From an uncultured Polaribacter sp. (lineage in GTDB: Bacteria; Bacteroidota; Bacteroidia; Flavobacteriales; Flavobacteriaceae): DNA of 7,862 bases. The DNA lies in contig CALHCK010000077.1 of NCBI GenBank assembly GCA_937936695.1, positions 1-7,862 on the forward strand. The letters are read 5' to 3'. Position 1 is the stretch's first letter; every line of letters begins with the position of its first letter. Below the pieces are notes generated by a model that did no database searches, was not told where the DNA came from, and saw nothing but the letters and a program-made list of their open reading frames with translations. A program made the translations under genes and the position numbers. Positions 1-7,197 of this stretch are shown in pieces.

Positions 1-2091
1 TTAACTGTGAATACTTCTAATAAATTAGGAATAACAGACAACTTATTAGTAGTTACAAATGATATAGTATTAAACGGTGATATTAGATTAATAAATCCAC
101 CAGCTACTAATGCTAGTACGGCACAATTAATACAAACTCATGAAAATGCTACTTTAGTAACTGGTACGGGTAGGTTGCTAGTAGATCAAAACTCTACTGT
201 ACCTAGTTTGTATAGATACAACTATATTGGATCTCCTGTAAAAACTGCTGTTGGTGCTACTACGTATACTGTAGCTGATGTTTTAAAAGACGGTACTACT
301 CCAACAAATTTTACAGGTACTATTGGTACTGATATTGCTAAAAACATCAGTTGGATTGGTGGTTTTGATGGAGATACAACAGATCCTATTTCTTTGGTTG
401 AACGCTGGATATATACATTTGCCGCTAGTGATGGTAATAGATCTAACTGGGTACAACAGTTTAGCTCGGGTACTATACCAAATACAGATGGTTTTATTTT
501 TAAAGGTCCTGATAGGGCTCAAAACTATACATATGTTGGTACTCCTAAAGACGGGAATATTACAACAACAATTGCTAAAGACGAATATTATCTTATTGCA
601 AATCCTTATGCTTCTGCTATTAGTTCTAAAGAATTTATAGAGGATAATATTGATGTTACAAGTGGTTCTTTATATTTCTGGGAACATGTAGGTGAAACTA
701 ATACTTCTGGAGATACTAGTGGACATAACTTTGCTGGATATATTGGAGGTTATGCAACCAGATCTGTTAACATGGCTGTATCTGCAAGAAGACCTTCTGA
801 ACCAGTAAATATTGATGTTAATTTACAAGCAGAAGCTAACTCTAGTCTGATAAGAGGCTCTGTTGAAAGTGTATTTGACAACAGTACTGCTTCTAATATT
901 GATGTAGTATTATTAGACCAGATAAACGACTCTATTACTTTTAAAAATATTTCTCAAGGTGTAGATACTTTAAGAATTAGGTACAAAGCAAATGTTGATA
1001 AAAATATCAGAATTCTTGAGAATAATGATAAAGCCTTTATTCATACTTTAACAGCTACTGGAGGTAACTTTAATATTGCAACAATTGCTAAATGTATTGT
1101 AGTAGGTAGTAATATTACTTTAGAGTCTCTTGACACAAACCCTGTTGAAATAGACTTTTTAAACCTAAAAGACGATGGACAAGTAACTTGTGCGCCTAAT
1201 GTTGGAGGAAGTAATTTTACATATACAGTACCTCTACAATACATTCCTGTAGGACAAGGTTTCTTTGTACAAGGAGATAATATTGATGGTGGTAATATTG
1301 TATTTAACAACAGTCAGCGAGAATATAAAAGTGAAGGTTCAGAATCTGTATTCTTTAAATCAAAATCTAAACAAGAAATTGCAAATAAACTTGCTATTAT
1401 AAAGTTAGGAATGGATTTTAATACAGGTGACGATAATCGTCAAATTTTCCATAGACAAATTGGTATTTCTTTTGGACCATTCCAAACTTTTGGTCATGAT
1501 GTTGGTTATGATGCTGAAATGTTTGATGTTGGAAATACAGATTTCTATTGGAAATTCCCAAATAATGACAGAAAGTATGTGATTGCTGGAGTGCAAGAAA
1601 TCTCTGATGATTTAGAGGTGCCTTTAGAAATTAAAGTAGCATATACAGGTCAAATTTCAATTGGAATAGATGAAATGATTGAATATAATGGCAATGCATA
1701 TATTAATGATAAGGTTACAGGAAACTCATACCCTATTATAAATAATAAAGCTGTTATTGATGTGGAAGTTGGAACGTACACAGATCGTTTTGTTCTTGCT
1801 TTTTCTCCATCTAATATATTATCATCTACAACAGATAATGCAATTAATAATGAAACTATTATTTATACAGATAATAAAAATGAATTATTAATTATTAAGA
1901 AACAACAAGAAGTGACTATCAGTAAAGTTGAAATTTATTCGATGATTGGTAATAAAGTAACTAGTTGGTCTATTGATGAGCAGCAACAAACTTTAGAATT
2001 AAATCTTAGTAATAAAATACCGACTGGTGTTTATGTTGTAAAACTTAACACTAACAAGGGTGACATTTCTAAAAAGATAATTATTGAGTAA
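1..2091 (+). CDS. Secreted protein with T9SS type A sorting domain, 5' partial
   Basis: The frame is open to the left edge, so this is the C-terminal 696 codons of a longer gene; the GTG at 7 is taken as an internal valine. Counting that codon as residue 1, residues about 20-250 have the pattern of large flavobacterial T9SS cargo proteins (LNGDIRL, AQLIQTHE, LLVDQNS, YRYNYIGSPV, then LIANPYAS and GSLYFWEH). Residues about 405-455 continue it (YIPVGQGFFVQGD, IVFNNSQREY). Between them, about 265-387, sits extra sequence resembling a CBM6-type beta-sandwich. Residues about 620-694 form the type A sorting domain: VEIYSMIGNKV, then IPTGVYVVKLNT, then basic KKIIIE at the end. Family knowledge says this domain directs export across the outer membrane by T9SS and is then removed, with the protein released or anchored to the surface. 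The signal peptide and any catalytic domain would lie upstream. Substrate and function are unknown. Confidence 0.9.
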   Translation, partial: LTVNTSNKLGITDNLLVVTNDIVLNGDIRLINPPATNASTAQLIQTHENATLVTGTGRLLVDQNSTVPSLYRYNYIGSPVKTAVGATTYTVADVLKDGTTPTNFTGTIGTDIAKNISWIGGFDGDTTDPISLVERWIYTFAASDGNRSNWVQQFSSGTIPNTDGFIFKGPDRAQNYTYVGTPKDGNITTTIAKDEYYLIANPYASAISSKEFIEDNIDVTSGSLYFWEHVGETNTSGDTSGHNFAGYIGGYATRSVNMAVSARRPSEPVNIDVNLQAEANSSLIRGSVESVFDNSTASNIDVVLLDQINDSITFKNISQGVDTLRIRYKANVDKNIRILENNDKAFIHTLTATGGNFNIATIAKCIVVGSNITLESLDTNPVEIDFLNLKDDGQVTCAPNVGGSNFTYTVPLQYIPVGQGFFVQGDNIDGGNIVFNNSQREYKSEGSESVFFKSKSKQEIANKLAIIKLGMDFNTGDDNRQIFHRQIGISFGPFQTFGHDVGYDAEMFDVGNTDFYWKFPNNDRKYVIAGVQEISDDLEVPLEIKVAYTGQISIGIDEMIEYNGNAYINDKVTGNSYPIINNKAVIDVEVGTYTDRFVLAFSPSNILSSTTDNAINNETIIYTDNKNELLIIKKQQEVTISKVEIYSMIGNKVTSWSIDEQQQTLELNLSNKIPTGVYVVKLNTNKGDISKKIIIE
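799..1167 (+). other. CBM6-like module inserted in the T9SS protein (region of the CDS)
   Basis: These codons cover residues about 265-387 (GTG at 7 as residue 1). The stretch starts with NIDVNLQAEAN, continues with SITFKNISQGVDTLRIRYKA, has ATGGNFN, and ends VEIDFLNLK. That order matches the usual landmarks of family 6 carbohydrate-binding modules: an initial EAE-type strand, a G-x-T-L-x-x-R-Y strand, an ATGGW loop and a final hydrophobic DWF-type strand. Tryptophan is absent at the usual ATGGW and DWF positions, so sugar binding may be altered or lost. The match is made by eye and the boundaries are approximate. Confidence 0.5.
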
Positions 2092-2106
2092 ATCAATATT
2101 AAATCT

Positions 2107-2147
2107 AACATAAAAAAAGCGACCAATATGGTCGCTTTTTTTATGTT
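2107..2147 (+). terminator. Intrinsic terminator of the T9SS cargo gene, symmetrical
   Basis: A perfect 18-bp inverted repeat (2107-2124 with 2130-2147) encloses a 5-nt AATAT loop, starting 16 bases after the stop codon. The core is GCGACC/GGTCGC, preceded by seven A and followed by seven T, so it can terminate transcription from either direction. Confidence 0.9.
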
Positions 2148-2373
2148 ACCTTATTAATCTTCATGGTCTCTACTCTAATGTTAATGAAATGTTTATAATT
2201 GAATTAACTATATATCTGACAAAAAAACTAAAAACTGTGTTAGTAATAATACAATTAACATAAGGTCAAATCTCTTTTTTATATAAGTACATTAGCTTCA
2301 AATTAAAATTGTTAAAACACCTTACTAATTTTAATTTATAGAATGAACCGTCTAACTAAAAAAAATCATAATA
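2148..2373. other. Gene-free convergent spacer
   Basis: This stretch lies between the terminators of the two convergent neighbours; the whole gap between coding regions is 352 bases. It is very AT-rich with stops in all frames. The longest ATG frames are about a dozen codons and none has a credible start context. No tRNA-like folding or recognisable ncRNA was seen. The only structure noted is an all-A/T inverted repeat (2300-2310 with 2327-2337), which carries little information. Confidence 0.7.
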
Positions 2374-2409
2374 AAAAAACTCAGTATTAAAATTAATACT
2401 GAGTTTTTT
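2374..2409 (-). terminator. Intrinsic terminator of the M1 peptidase gene
   Basis: CTCAGTATTAA at 2380-2390 pairs with TTAATACTGAG at 2393-2403, and the flanking A and T runs extend the stem. Read on the minus strand, the stem is followed by seven T. It starts about 35 bases beyond the stop of the peptidase gene. The innermost base pairs probably open to give a workable loop. Confidence 0.85.
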
Positions 2410-2443
2410 ATGTCCTCTTTATATTTAAATCTGTTACAATACT

Positions 2444-4900
2444 TTATAATAACTTAGACATTGCTTCTTTTATAATTTCTGTATGTATAATACTTTTCTT
2501 TGATCCTATTTTTGTTTGATCTTTTACCATCCCTCTCATTAAATTAATAACAACTTTATCAAAATTAAAAGATTTAAACTGATTTCCTTTATCAACCATA
2601 TCATTTACTAAATTCTGAATAGCTTCGGTATTACTACTTGTTGCAATTTGTTGAAAAGCTTTTTTGTATACTTCTTTAGTAGCATCATCACCAGTTAAAA
2701 ACATACCCGATAATACGTTTTTTGCTATAAAAGGAAGCTCTTCAACATCATTTTCTTCAATAAAGATTCTTGTTAAAGGAGTTGCTAATATTTTTCTTAC
2801 CTGATCTGGTAATTCTTTTGATTTTTTAACAGCCAATTCTTTATCTATATAATACATAGCAACTAAAGCTTTACCTAATACAGCATAAGATTTGCTTTCT
2901 AGAGCATTTATAAAAATAGGCTTTAAATTAATATCTGTTAACTTACCTAAAGTTTCTATAGCTGTTGCTTGTACTAGTGTTTTTTTATCATTGTTTGCAA
3001 TTTCAATTATTTTTTGAATAGCATTTTTTTTAGAGAACTTATCTATTAAATCTATGTTTTCTAGAGCTAAAATTCTTATTTTGTAAGATGCATCATCCAT
3101 AGCAGATACAACCGAATTAAAAACTTGTTTATCTGTTTGCTGATTTACAATTTCTAATAATGCTTCTCTTCTATGAGCATAGTTTTTTGCATTTTTTAAT
3201 TGAAAAAGGTAATCACTTAAAACTTTATTCTCAGTAATTTCACATAGTAAAACTCCATCAGAATTTATTTGAATAAATGTTGGTTGTTTTGAATAATTAA
3301 AAGTAAAAGAAGCATCTCTAGAATTAACAAATACTTGGTGTCTTTTTCTGGTACCGTTTTCAAAAATATCTATTGCTAATGGAAACTTAAATTCATTAGG
3401 CTGAAGTTGTAACAAGTTTACTGTTACTTTTTTTTCTAAAAGATTATAATCATAAGAAACATCTATTCTTGGATGACCTGCATTATAATACCATTGATTA
3501 AAAAACCAGTTTAAATCTTTACCTGATACCTCTTCTAAAACTAAACGTAGCTGATGTACTTCTGCTGGTTTGTATTTAAACTTATTTAAATATACTTTTA
3601 AACCTTCAAAAAAAGCTTCATCACCAAGATAATTTCTTAACATATGCAAAATGGTACCTCCTTTATTATAAGATACTAAATCAAACATATCTTCTTTATC
3701 TGTATAATTAAAACGCACTAAATGTTTGTCTAAATTTTGCCCTTCTAAATATGCCTTATTAACATTGTATAAATGCATACTAGCATCTAATGCCCCGTAT
3801 TTATACTCTCTCCATAAATACTCTCCATAATTTGCAAAAGATTCATTTAATGTTAAGTTAGACCAACTTTCTGCTGTAACTAAATCGCCAAACCAATGGT
3901 GGATTAATTCATGTGCTATTGTATTTTCTTGTACATTTTCATCAATCAATTGTCCTGGGGTTTGATATGCTTTTTCAGCATGTACAACGGCTGTTGTGTT
4001 TTCCATTGCTCCAGACACATAATCTCTTACTACAATTTGACTATATTTATTCCAAGGAAACTCTACTCCCAGTTTTTCTGAAAAAAACTTCATCATTTCT
4101 GGAGTATCTCCAAAAATTTCTTTTGCAAAAGGTGCATATTCTTTTTCTACATAATAATTCACCGGAATATTATTATATACATCTTCTATCACTTCAAACT
4201 CCCCTACTCCCATAAAAAACAAATAAGGCGCATGTTTTTTATCCATTTTCCAATAATCTGTTCTATTAGTTCCGCTTACAGTTTTACTAACTAATTTTCC
4301 GTTAGATAAAGTTAAAAATTTATTAGGTAAAGTTATAAAAATCTCTTGAGTTGTCTTTTGATTAGGACTATCTATTGTAGGAAACCATACACTATTTGCT
4401 TCTGTTTCTCCTTGTGTCCATATTTGAGTGGGTTTGTTTTTATCTAAACCTTTTGCATTTATAAAATACAACCCTTTTGCTGCTGTTATAGCATTACTAC
4501 CTTGCTCCTTAACTTTTTCTGGACGTGCAGTATACTTTATATAAACCGTAAATTCTTGATTTCTCTTATATTCTTGAGGTAAGTTTATTAATAACTTAGA
4601 ATCGTTATATGTGTAATTTAATTTTATTTTATTTAAAGAAACAGCATGAATAAGCATTGCTTTTGCATCTAAAGTAAATGTGCTTGAACTGTAAAAATGA
4701 GGTTTTGCAGTTACCCAAGCTTCTCCGTTTAATTCTTTTTTTTCAAAATTAAAATCTACTTTTAATTTTGTGTGTATTAAATCGTGCGTCTTATCTTTTT
4801 CTGGTTTATAAGTAGTAAAAGTTTGTGCAAAATTTAAGCTACAGACCATTAAAAACAGAAAAAAGACATTTATTTTAATCTTCATAAAAAACATTTTCAT
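2444..4900 (-). CDS. M1 family zinc aminopeptidase, exported
   Basis: Numbered from the ATG at 4900 (818 aa), the gluzincin signature is complete: exopeptidase motif GAMEN at 297-301, zinc site HELIH at 330-334 (ligands H330 and H334, base E331), third ligand E353 in LNESFANY, and the probable transition-state tyrosine Y411 in SYNKGG. The family removes N-terminal residues from peptides. Residues 1-25 form a signal peptide ending LNFA before Gln, so the enzyme works in the periplasm or at the outer membrane; no T9SS sorting domain follows. Residues about 567-818 are helical and HEAT/ARM-like, as in the C-terminal domain of M1 enzymes. The gene has its own terminator and is separated from the operon upstream by another. 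Start choice: ATGs at 4900, 4894 and 4885 are in frame; the 4885 start gives a neater signal peptide (MKIKIN then hydrophobic). A further in-frame TTG at 4918 is unlikely. No Shine-Dalgarno is visible. Peptide specificity cannot be read from the sequence. Confidence 0.93.
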   Translation of the reverse strand: MKMFFMKIKINVFFLFLMVCSLNFAQTFTTYKPEKDKTHDLIHTKLKVDFNFEKKELNGEAWVTAKPHFYSSSTFTLDAKAMLIHAVSLNKIKLNYTYNDSKLLINLPQEYKRNQEFTVYIKYTARPEKVKEQGSNAITAAKGLYFINAKGLDKNKPTQIWTQGETEANSVWFPTIDSPNQKTTQEIFITLPNKFLTLSNGKLVSKTVSGTNRTDYWKMDKKHAPYLFFMGVGEFEVIEDVYNNIPVNYYVEKEYAPFAKEIFGDTPEMMKFFSEKLGVEFPWNKYSQIVVRDYVSGAMENTTAVVHAEKAYQTPGQLIDENVQENTIAHELIHHWFGDLVTAESWSNLTLNESFANYGEYLWREYKYGALDASMHLYNVNKAYLEGQNLDKHLVRFNYTDKEDMFDLVSYNKGGTILHMLRNYLGDEAFFEGLKVYLNKFKYKPAEVHQLRLVLEEVSGKDLNWFFNQWYYNAGHPRIDVSYDYNLLEKKVTVNLLQLQPNEFKFPLAIDIFENGTRKRHQVFVNSRDASFTFNYSKQPTFIQINSDGVLLCEITENKVLSDYLFQLKNAKNYAHRREALLEIVNQQTDKQVFNSVVSAMDDASYKIRILALENIDLIDKFSKKNAIQKIIEIANNDKKTLVQATAIETLGKLTDINLKPIFINALESKSYAVLGKALVAMYYIDKELAVKKSKELPDQVRKILATPLTRIFIEENDVEELPFIAKNVLSGMFLTGDDATKEVYKKAFQQIATSSNTEAIQNLVNDMVDKGNQFKSFNFDKVVINLMRGMVKDQTKIGSKKSIIHTEIIKEAMSKLL

Positions 4901-4906
4901 AAGGTT

Positions 4907-4914
4907 CAAAAATA
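4907..4914 (-). promoter_or_regulatory. Possible Bacteroidota -7 element for the M1 gene
   Basis: On the minus strand, TATTTTTG matches the Bacteroidota housekeeping -7 consensus TAnnTTTG. It ends 6 bases before the ATG at 4900, so transcription would begin at or just inside that codon. This would favour a leaderless mRNA, or translation from the ATG at 4894 or 4885. No TTG -33 element at suitable spacing is visible, so this is weak. Confidence 0.25.
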
Positions 4915-4976
4915 ACAAATAATAATAGTGTAGGAGTTAATGATTTACTAAATTCAAAAAACATACCAAATAACAC

Positions 4977-5010
4977 AAAAAAAGCTGTAATTTATTTAAT
5001 TACAGCTTTT
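4977..5010 (-). terminator. Intrinsic terminator of the sigma/DUF4252 operon
   Basis: A perfect 13-bp stem (4980-4992 with 4998-5010, core AGCTGTAATT) has a 5-nt loop. On the minus strand it is followed by seven T. It begins 22 bases past the stop of the last operon gene and isolates that operon from the M1 peptidase gene downstream. Confidence 0.9.
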
Positions 5011-5032
5011 AGTATTATAATTTAGGTTTAAT

Positions 5033-5575
5033 TTATTTACTCTTAAAAATTGAACTTAACTGCTCTAGATCTATTTTCTCTTGATCTAATTGTACATGTC
5101 GCATTAACGTTATTATTTTAGACGTATCTATGTTATCTCCTAATAACCTTGTTACTCCTACCCCAATTTCTTTACTGTAACCAAATACAATTATTTCATT
5201 AATAGAAGTTGTTTTACCAGAATAATATAAATTTACATTCATACCATTAACCTTCATGTTAATTAAAGATTTGTAAGAATCATTATTTTTAAAAATATTT
5301 TTTAACGTAGCTTTTTCTGTTTCGTACTTACTTTCATTTCCTTTTATAGGAAGCGCTACAATATTTACTTTTTTTATACTTTCTAGTGTTTCTCTTATAT
5401 CATCAGAAAATTTATCAGATTGTAATTTTAAAAAACTTGTTGGTAAATCTAACGTTACAAACTCTGGTTTATCTTGTGTTTCTACCAAATAACTTTGTAA
5501 TGTTTTTTTATTATTACAAGCTGTTAGCGTTAATAAAACAGAAAAAAAAGCTATTATTTTAAATGATAGTTTCAT
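5033..5575 (-). CDS. DUF4252 family lipoprotein
   Basis: 180 aa. The N-terminus has a lysine-containing start, a hydrophobic core and the lipobox LTAC with Cys20, so it should be a lipid-anchored envelope protein. The residues after Cys are NNKK, with no acidic cluster of the type that sends Bacteroidota lipoproteins to the cell surface, so periplasmic orientation is the likelier guess. The mature part fits DUF4252, a Bacteroidota family without known biochemical function. Its C-terminal half (EIIVFGYSKEIGVGVTRLLGDNIDTSKI, cited in part) parallels the end of the next gene upstream (VLMFIKG, ALLVSLTGNIDINKI), so the two are paralogues. It is the last gene of the operon, 8 bases after its paralogue, and a terminator follows. 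There are no membrane segments beyond the signal and no catalytic motif I recognise. Confidence 0.85.
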   Translation of the reverse strand: MKLSFKIIAFFSVLLTLTACNNKKTLQSYLVETQDKPEFVTLDLPTSFLKLQSDKFSDDIRETLESIKKVNIVALPIKGNESKYETEKATLKNIFKNNDSYKSLINMKVNGMNVNLYYSGKTTSINEIIVFGYSKEIGVGVTRLLGDNIDTSKIITLMRHVQLDQEKIDLEQLSSIFKSK

Positions 5576-5583
5576 TATGCTTT

Positions 5584-6090
5584 TTATTTTTTTGAAAATG
5601 TATCTGCTAGTTTTGATATTTTATTGATATCTATATTTCCTGTTAAAGAAACCAATAATGCTTCTGATTTTATTTTATTTTTAGTATTGCTTCCTTTAAT
5701 AAACATTAAAACTTCACTTACAAAATCTTTACTTTCTGTTGATTTAACATAAATTTTAATACGAGAATCTCCTTCTTTTACTCGCATTAATTCGGTTAAA
5801 TTTTGTGTATTAATTGCTGTTTTAAACATTGTATCCATAGTATTGGCTACATCAATATTATCTGCAGAAAAAACTTTTAAACTTTTAAGATCTTCTATCA
5901 TTTCAAATACCTGAATAGCTTCATTACCTTTTAGTTGATCTGGTTTAAACTTAGATAATAATTCAAACATATCTTTAGTTACAACAACCATGTCTATACC
6001 TTCTGTGTCTTCTAATTTATCAAAAAAAGACTGAGCACTTGTTATCATTGGCACTATAACCAGTGCAATTAATAGTATTATTTTTTTCAT
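5584..6090 (-). CDS. DUF4252 family secreted protein
   Basis: 168 aa. The start MKKIILLIALVIVPMITSAQ is a clear signal peptide with likely cleavage at TSA before Gln20; there is no lipobox cysteine, so the mature protein should be soluble in the periplasm or exported. Landmarks of DUF4252 are visible: MVVVTKDMFELLSKF near residue 35, a central SRIKIYVK strand, VLMFIKG, and the closing LVSLTGNIDINKISKLAD. The mature protein has no cysteine. It lies 46 bases after the putative anti-sigma gene and 8 bases before a second DUF4252 gene, all on the same strand, so co-transcription with the sigma factor is very likely. Function is unknown; pairing with an ECF sigma factor suggests a signalling or envelope-stress role, which is inference. 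Confidence 0.85.
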   Translation of the reverse strand: MKKIILLIALVIVPMITSAQSFFDKLEDTEGIDMVVVTKDMFELLSKFKPDQLKGNEAIQVFEMIEDLKSLKVFSADNIDVANTMDTMFKTAINTQNLTELMRVKEGDSRIKIYVKSTESKDFVSEVLMFIKGSNTKNKIKSEALLVSLTGNIDINKISKLADTFSKK

Positions 6091-6136
6091 TTTTTACGTA
6101 TTTATTAGATTTTTATTCGACTTTAATAAAGCCTTA

Positions 6137-6565
6137 TTATTTTAAAATTTTAGCTACCGAACTTTCGTATGTAGATAATGTTGCTATAGCATTTTCTCCT
6201 TTTTTTAAATTTGTAGATAATAATTTTAAGCTCTTAGTTACTTCTGTAAAAATTCTATTTGCTTCTTGTCTTTGCTGGTGATCATCATATTTATTTTTAC
6301 CTACAAATACACTTAACAATACAACTACGGTAGCAGCTACATACAACCACCTATAATTTTTCTTTTTACTTGATGTTACATTTATATTTCTTGTATAAAC
6401 TACTTCTTTTTGTTGTTTTAAGTAAATAAATATATGTGTATATTCTTGTAAATGAGGTGCTACATTCTTACCCGTAAAATACTCTTTTAAAACCTGTTCT
6501 TCTTGCAAAGATGTTTGAGCATCTTCGTACTTTTTAATTAAAATTTCTATGTTAGTTAACTCCAT
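6137..6565 (-). CDS. Single-pass membrane protein, putative anti-sigma factor
   Basis: 142 aa. Residues 1-70 are a charged, helical, cytoplasmic-type segment (EEQVLKEYFTGKNVAPHLQEY); residues about 72-89 form one hydrophobic membrane helix preceded by a basic KKKNYR stretch, which predicts a cytoplasmic N-terminus; residues 90-142 would face the periplasm and look like a helix or coiled coil. Its start overlaps the end of the sigma gene by 14 bases, which suggests coupled translation and fixed stoichiometry. This layout is that of membrane anti-sigma factors. However, it has no cysteine and thus no HxxxCxxC zinc anti-sigma motif, so the assignment rests on position, topology and resemblance to the hypothetical protein that commonly sits here in flavobacteria. 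It could instead be a membrane accessory protein. Confidence 0.65.
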   Translation of the reverse strand: MELTNIEILIKKYEDAQTSLQEEQVLKEYFTGKNVAPHLQEYTHIFIYLKQQKEVVYTRNINVTSSKKKNYRWLYVAATVVVLLSVFVGKNKYDDHQQRQEANRIFTEVTKSLKLLSTNLKKGENAIATLSTYESSVAKILK

Positions 6566-7061
6566 AATCGTGCTTTTTTGTTAATCCAACTTTTATTGTT
6601 TTTCTTGCTCTAGATAATGCTACTCTAACTGCTGTTGGTTTCATATTTACCACTTCACAAATTTCATCAAAACTATACAATTCTACATCTCTTAATTGAA
6701 TAATCGTTTTTTGTTGTTCTGGTAAGCTTTCTATAAGTTGATGTACTAAATTTACACTGTCTAAATATTCTATCTTTTTATCTAAAGACGTTTCTTTTTC
6801 TTTATAATTACTGTGTGTTAATGTTAAATTATTTGCTTGCTTACTTTTTAAACGATCGTAACAATAATTTTTTGTCATTGTAATTGCAAAAGCTTCAACA
6901 TTTTTATAATTAACTATTTTCTCTTTGTTTTTCCATAGTTTAAAAAAAAGTTCTTGTGTGGCATCTTCTGCCTCTTCTTTAGAAATCAAGAGCCTTTTTG
7001 CAAGTCTAAATACTTTATCTTTAAATGGTAAAACAACTTTTAAAAAGTCTGCTTGTTTCAT
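6552..7061 (-). CDS. ECF-type RNA polymerase sigma factor
   Basis: 169 aa, a normal length for an ECF sigma factor. Region 2 covers about residues 10-75, with the core-binding and -10 recognition helices (EEAEDATQELFFKLWKN, then NVEAFAITMTKNYCYDRLKSK, cited in part). A linker without region 3 follows. Region 4 covers about 103-160, with LPEQQKTIIQLRDVE and the helix-turn-helix YSFDEICEVVNMKPTAVRVALSRARK that reads the -35 element. It directs RNA polymerase to a small set of promoters when released from its anti-sigma factor. It is the first gene of the four-gene operon and overlaps the membrane-protein gene after it. A TGTAAC-N16-CGTC sequence upstream fits an ECF-dependent promoter, suggesting autoregulation. 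No Shine-Dalgarno is visible; the ATG is chosen because it gives a full region 2. Confidence 0.93.
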   Translation of the reverse strand: MKQADFLKVVLPFKDKVFRLAKRLLISKEEAEDATQELFFKLWKNKEKIVNYKNVEAFAITMTKNYCYDRLKSKQANNLTLTHSNYKEKETSLDKKIEYLDSVNLVHQLIESLPEQQKTIIQLRDVELYSFDEICEVVNMKPTAVRVALSRARKTIKVGLTKKHDYGVN

Positions 7062-7077
7062 TACTACTTGGTTAGTT

Positions 7078-7089
7078 TTGTAAATTTTA
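7078..7089 (-). repeat. Mirrored AT-rich element, sigma-gene side
   Basis: On the minus strand this reads TAAAATTTACAA and ends 16 bases before the sigma ATG. The same sequence with one mismatch, TATAATTTACAA, stands on the plus strand 13 bases before the S41 ATG. It may be a core promoter, untranslated-region or binding element shared by the divergent genes. In DNA this AT-rich, chance is a real alternative. Confidence 0.3.
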
Positions 7090-7109
7090 TTTAAGATTTA
7101 CATAATTAA

Positions 7110-7135
7110 GACGACTTAAAATAAAATCTGTTACA
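7110..7135 (-). promoter_or_regulatory. Putative ECF sigma promoter of the sigma operon
   Basis: On the minus strand TGTAAC (7130-7135) and CGTC (7110-7113) are separated by exactly 16 bases. An AAC-containing -35 box and CGTC-like -10 box at this spacing are the common form of ECF promoters (compare the Bacillus SigM consensus TGAAAC-N16-CGTC). Transcription would start near 7103, leaving a leader of about 42 bases before the sigma ATG. No counterpart was found in the other direction. Confidence 0.45.
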
Positions 7136-7172
7136 TTTAAAACAAAAAATACGTTTTTTAACTAAATTGCGT

Positions 7173-7184
7173 TATAATTTACAA
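7173..7184 (+). repeat. Mirrored AT-rich element, S41-gene side
   Basis: TATAATTTACAA lies 13 bases upstream of the ATG at 7198 and differs at one base from the element facing the sigma gene at 7078-7089. It partly resembles a -10 region, but it does not match the TAnnTTTG consensus exactly. Confidence 0.3.
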
Positions 7185-7197
7185 CAATACAATTTTT

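Noticed and set aside
7..9. GTG at 7 as the true start of the T9SS cargo gene
   Set aside because: The frame stays open to the window edge, no signal peptide follows, and the family is normally much longer at its N-terminus.
283..640. Overlapping open frames on both strands within the T9SS cargo gene
   Set aside because: They lie inside a well-supported coding frame, have low-complexity translations and no start context or family resemblance.
1041..1596. Minus-strand open frames antisense to the T9SS cargo gene
   Set aside because: These are shadows of the plus-strand gene, with no recognisable domains and no promoter or terminator.
2300..2337. Inverted repeat of 11 bp with a 16-base loop in the convergent spacer
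   Set aside because: The arms are only A and T, so the repeat is expected by chance at this composition, and it has no terminator-like tail.
3913..4215. Plus-strand 100-codon frame opposite the M1 peptidase
   Set aside because: It covers the catalytic region of the peptidase on the other strand; the leucine/phenylalanine-rich translation is typical of antisense to AT-rich coding DNA.
4901..4918. Extension of the M1 peptidase to the in-frame TTG at 4918
   Set aside because: It would add six residues ahead of an already complete signal peptide, and it overlaps the best candidate -7 element.
6063..6281. Plus-strand 72-codon hydrophobic frame across the DUF4252/anti-sigma junction
   Set aside because: It overlaps the ends of two real genes in antisense, and its apparent membrane helices come from T-rich sequence.
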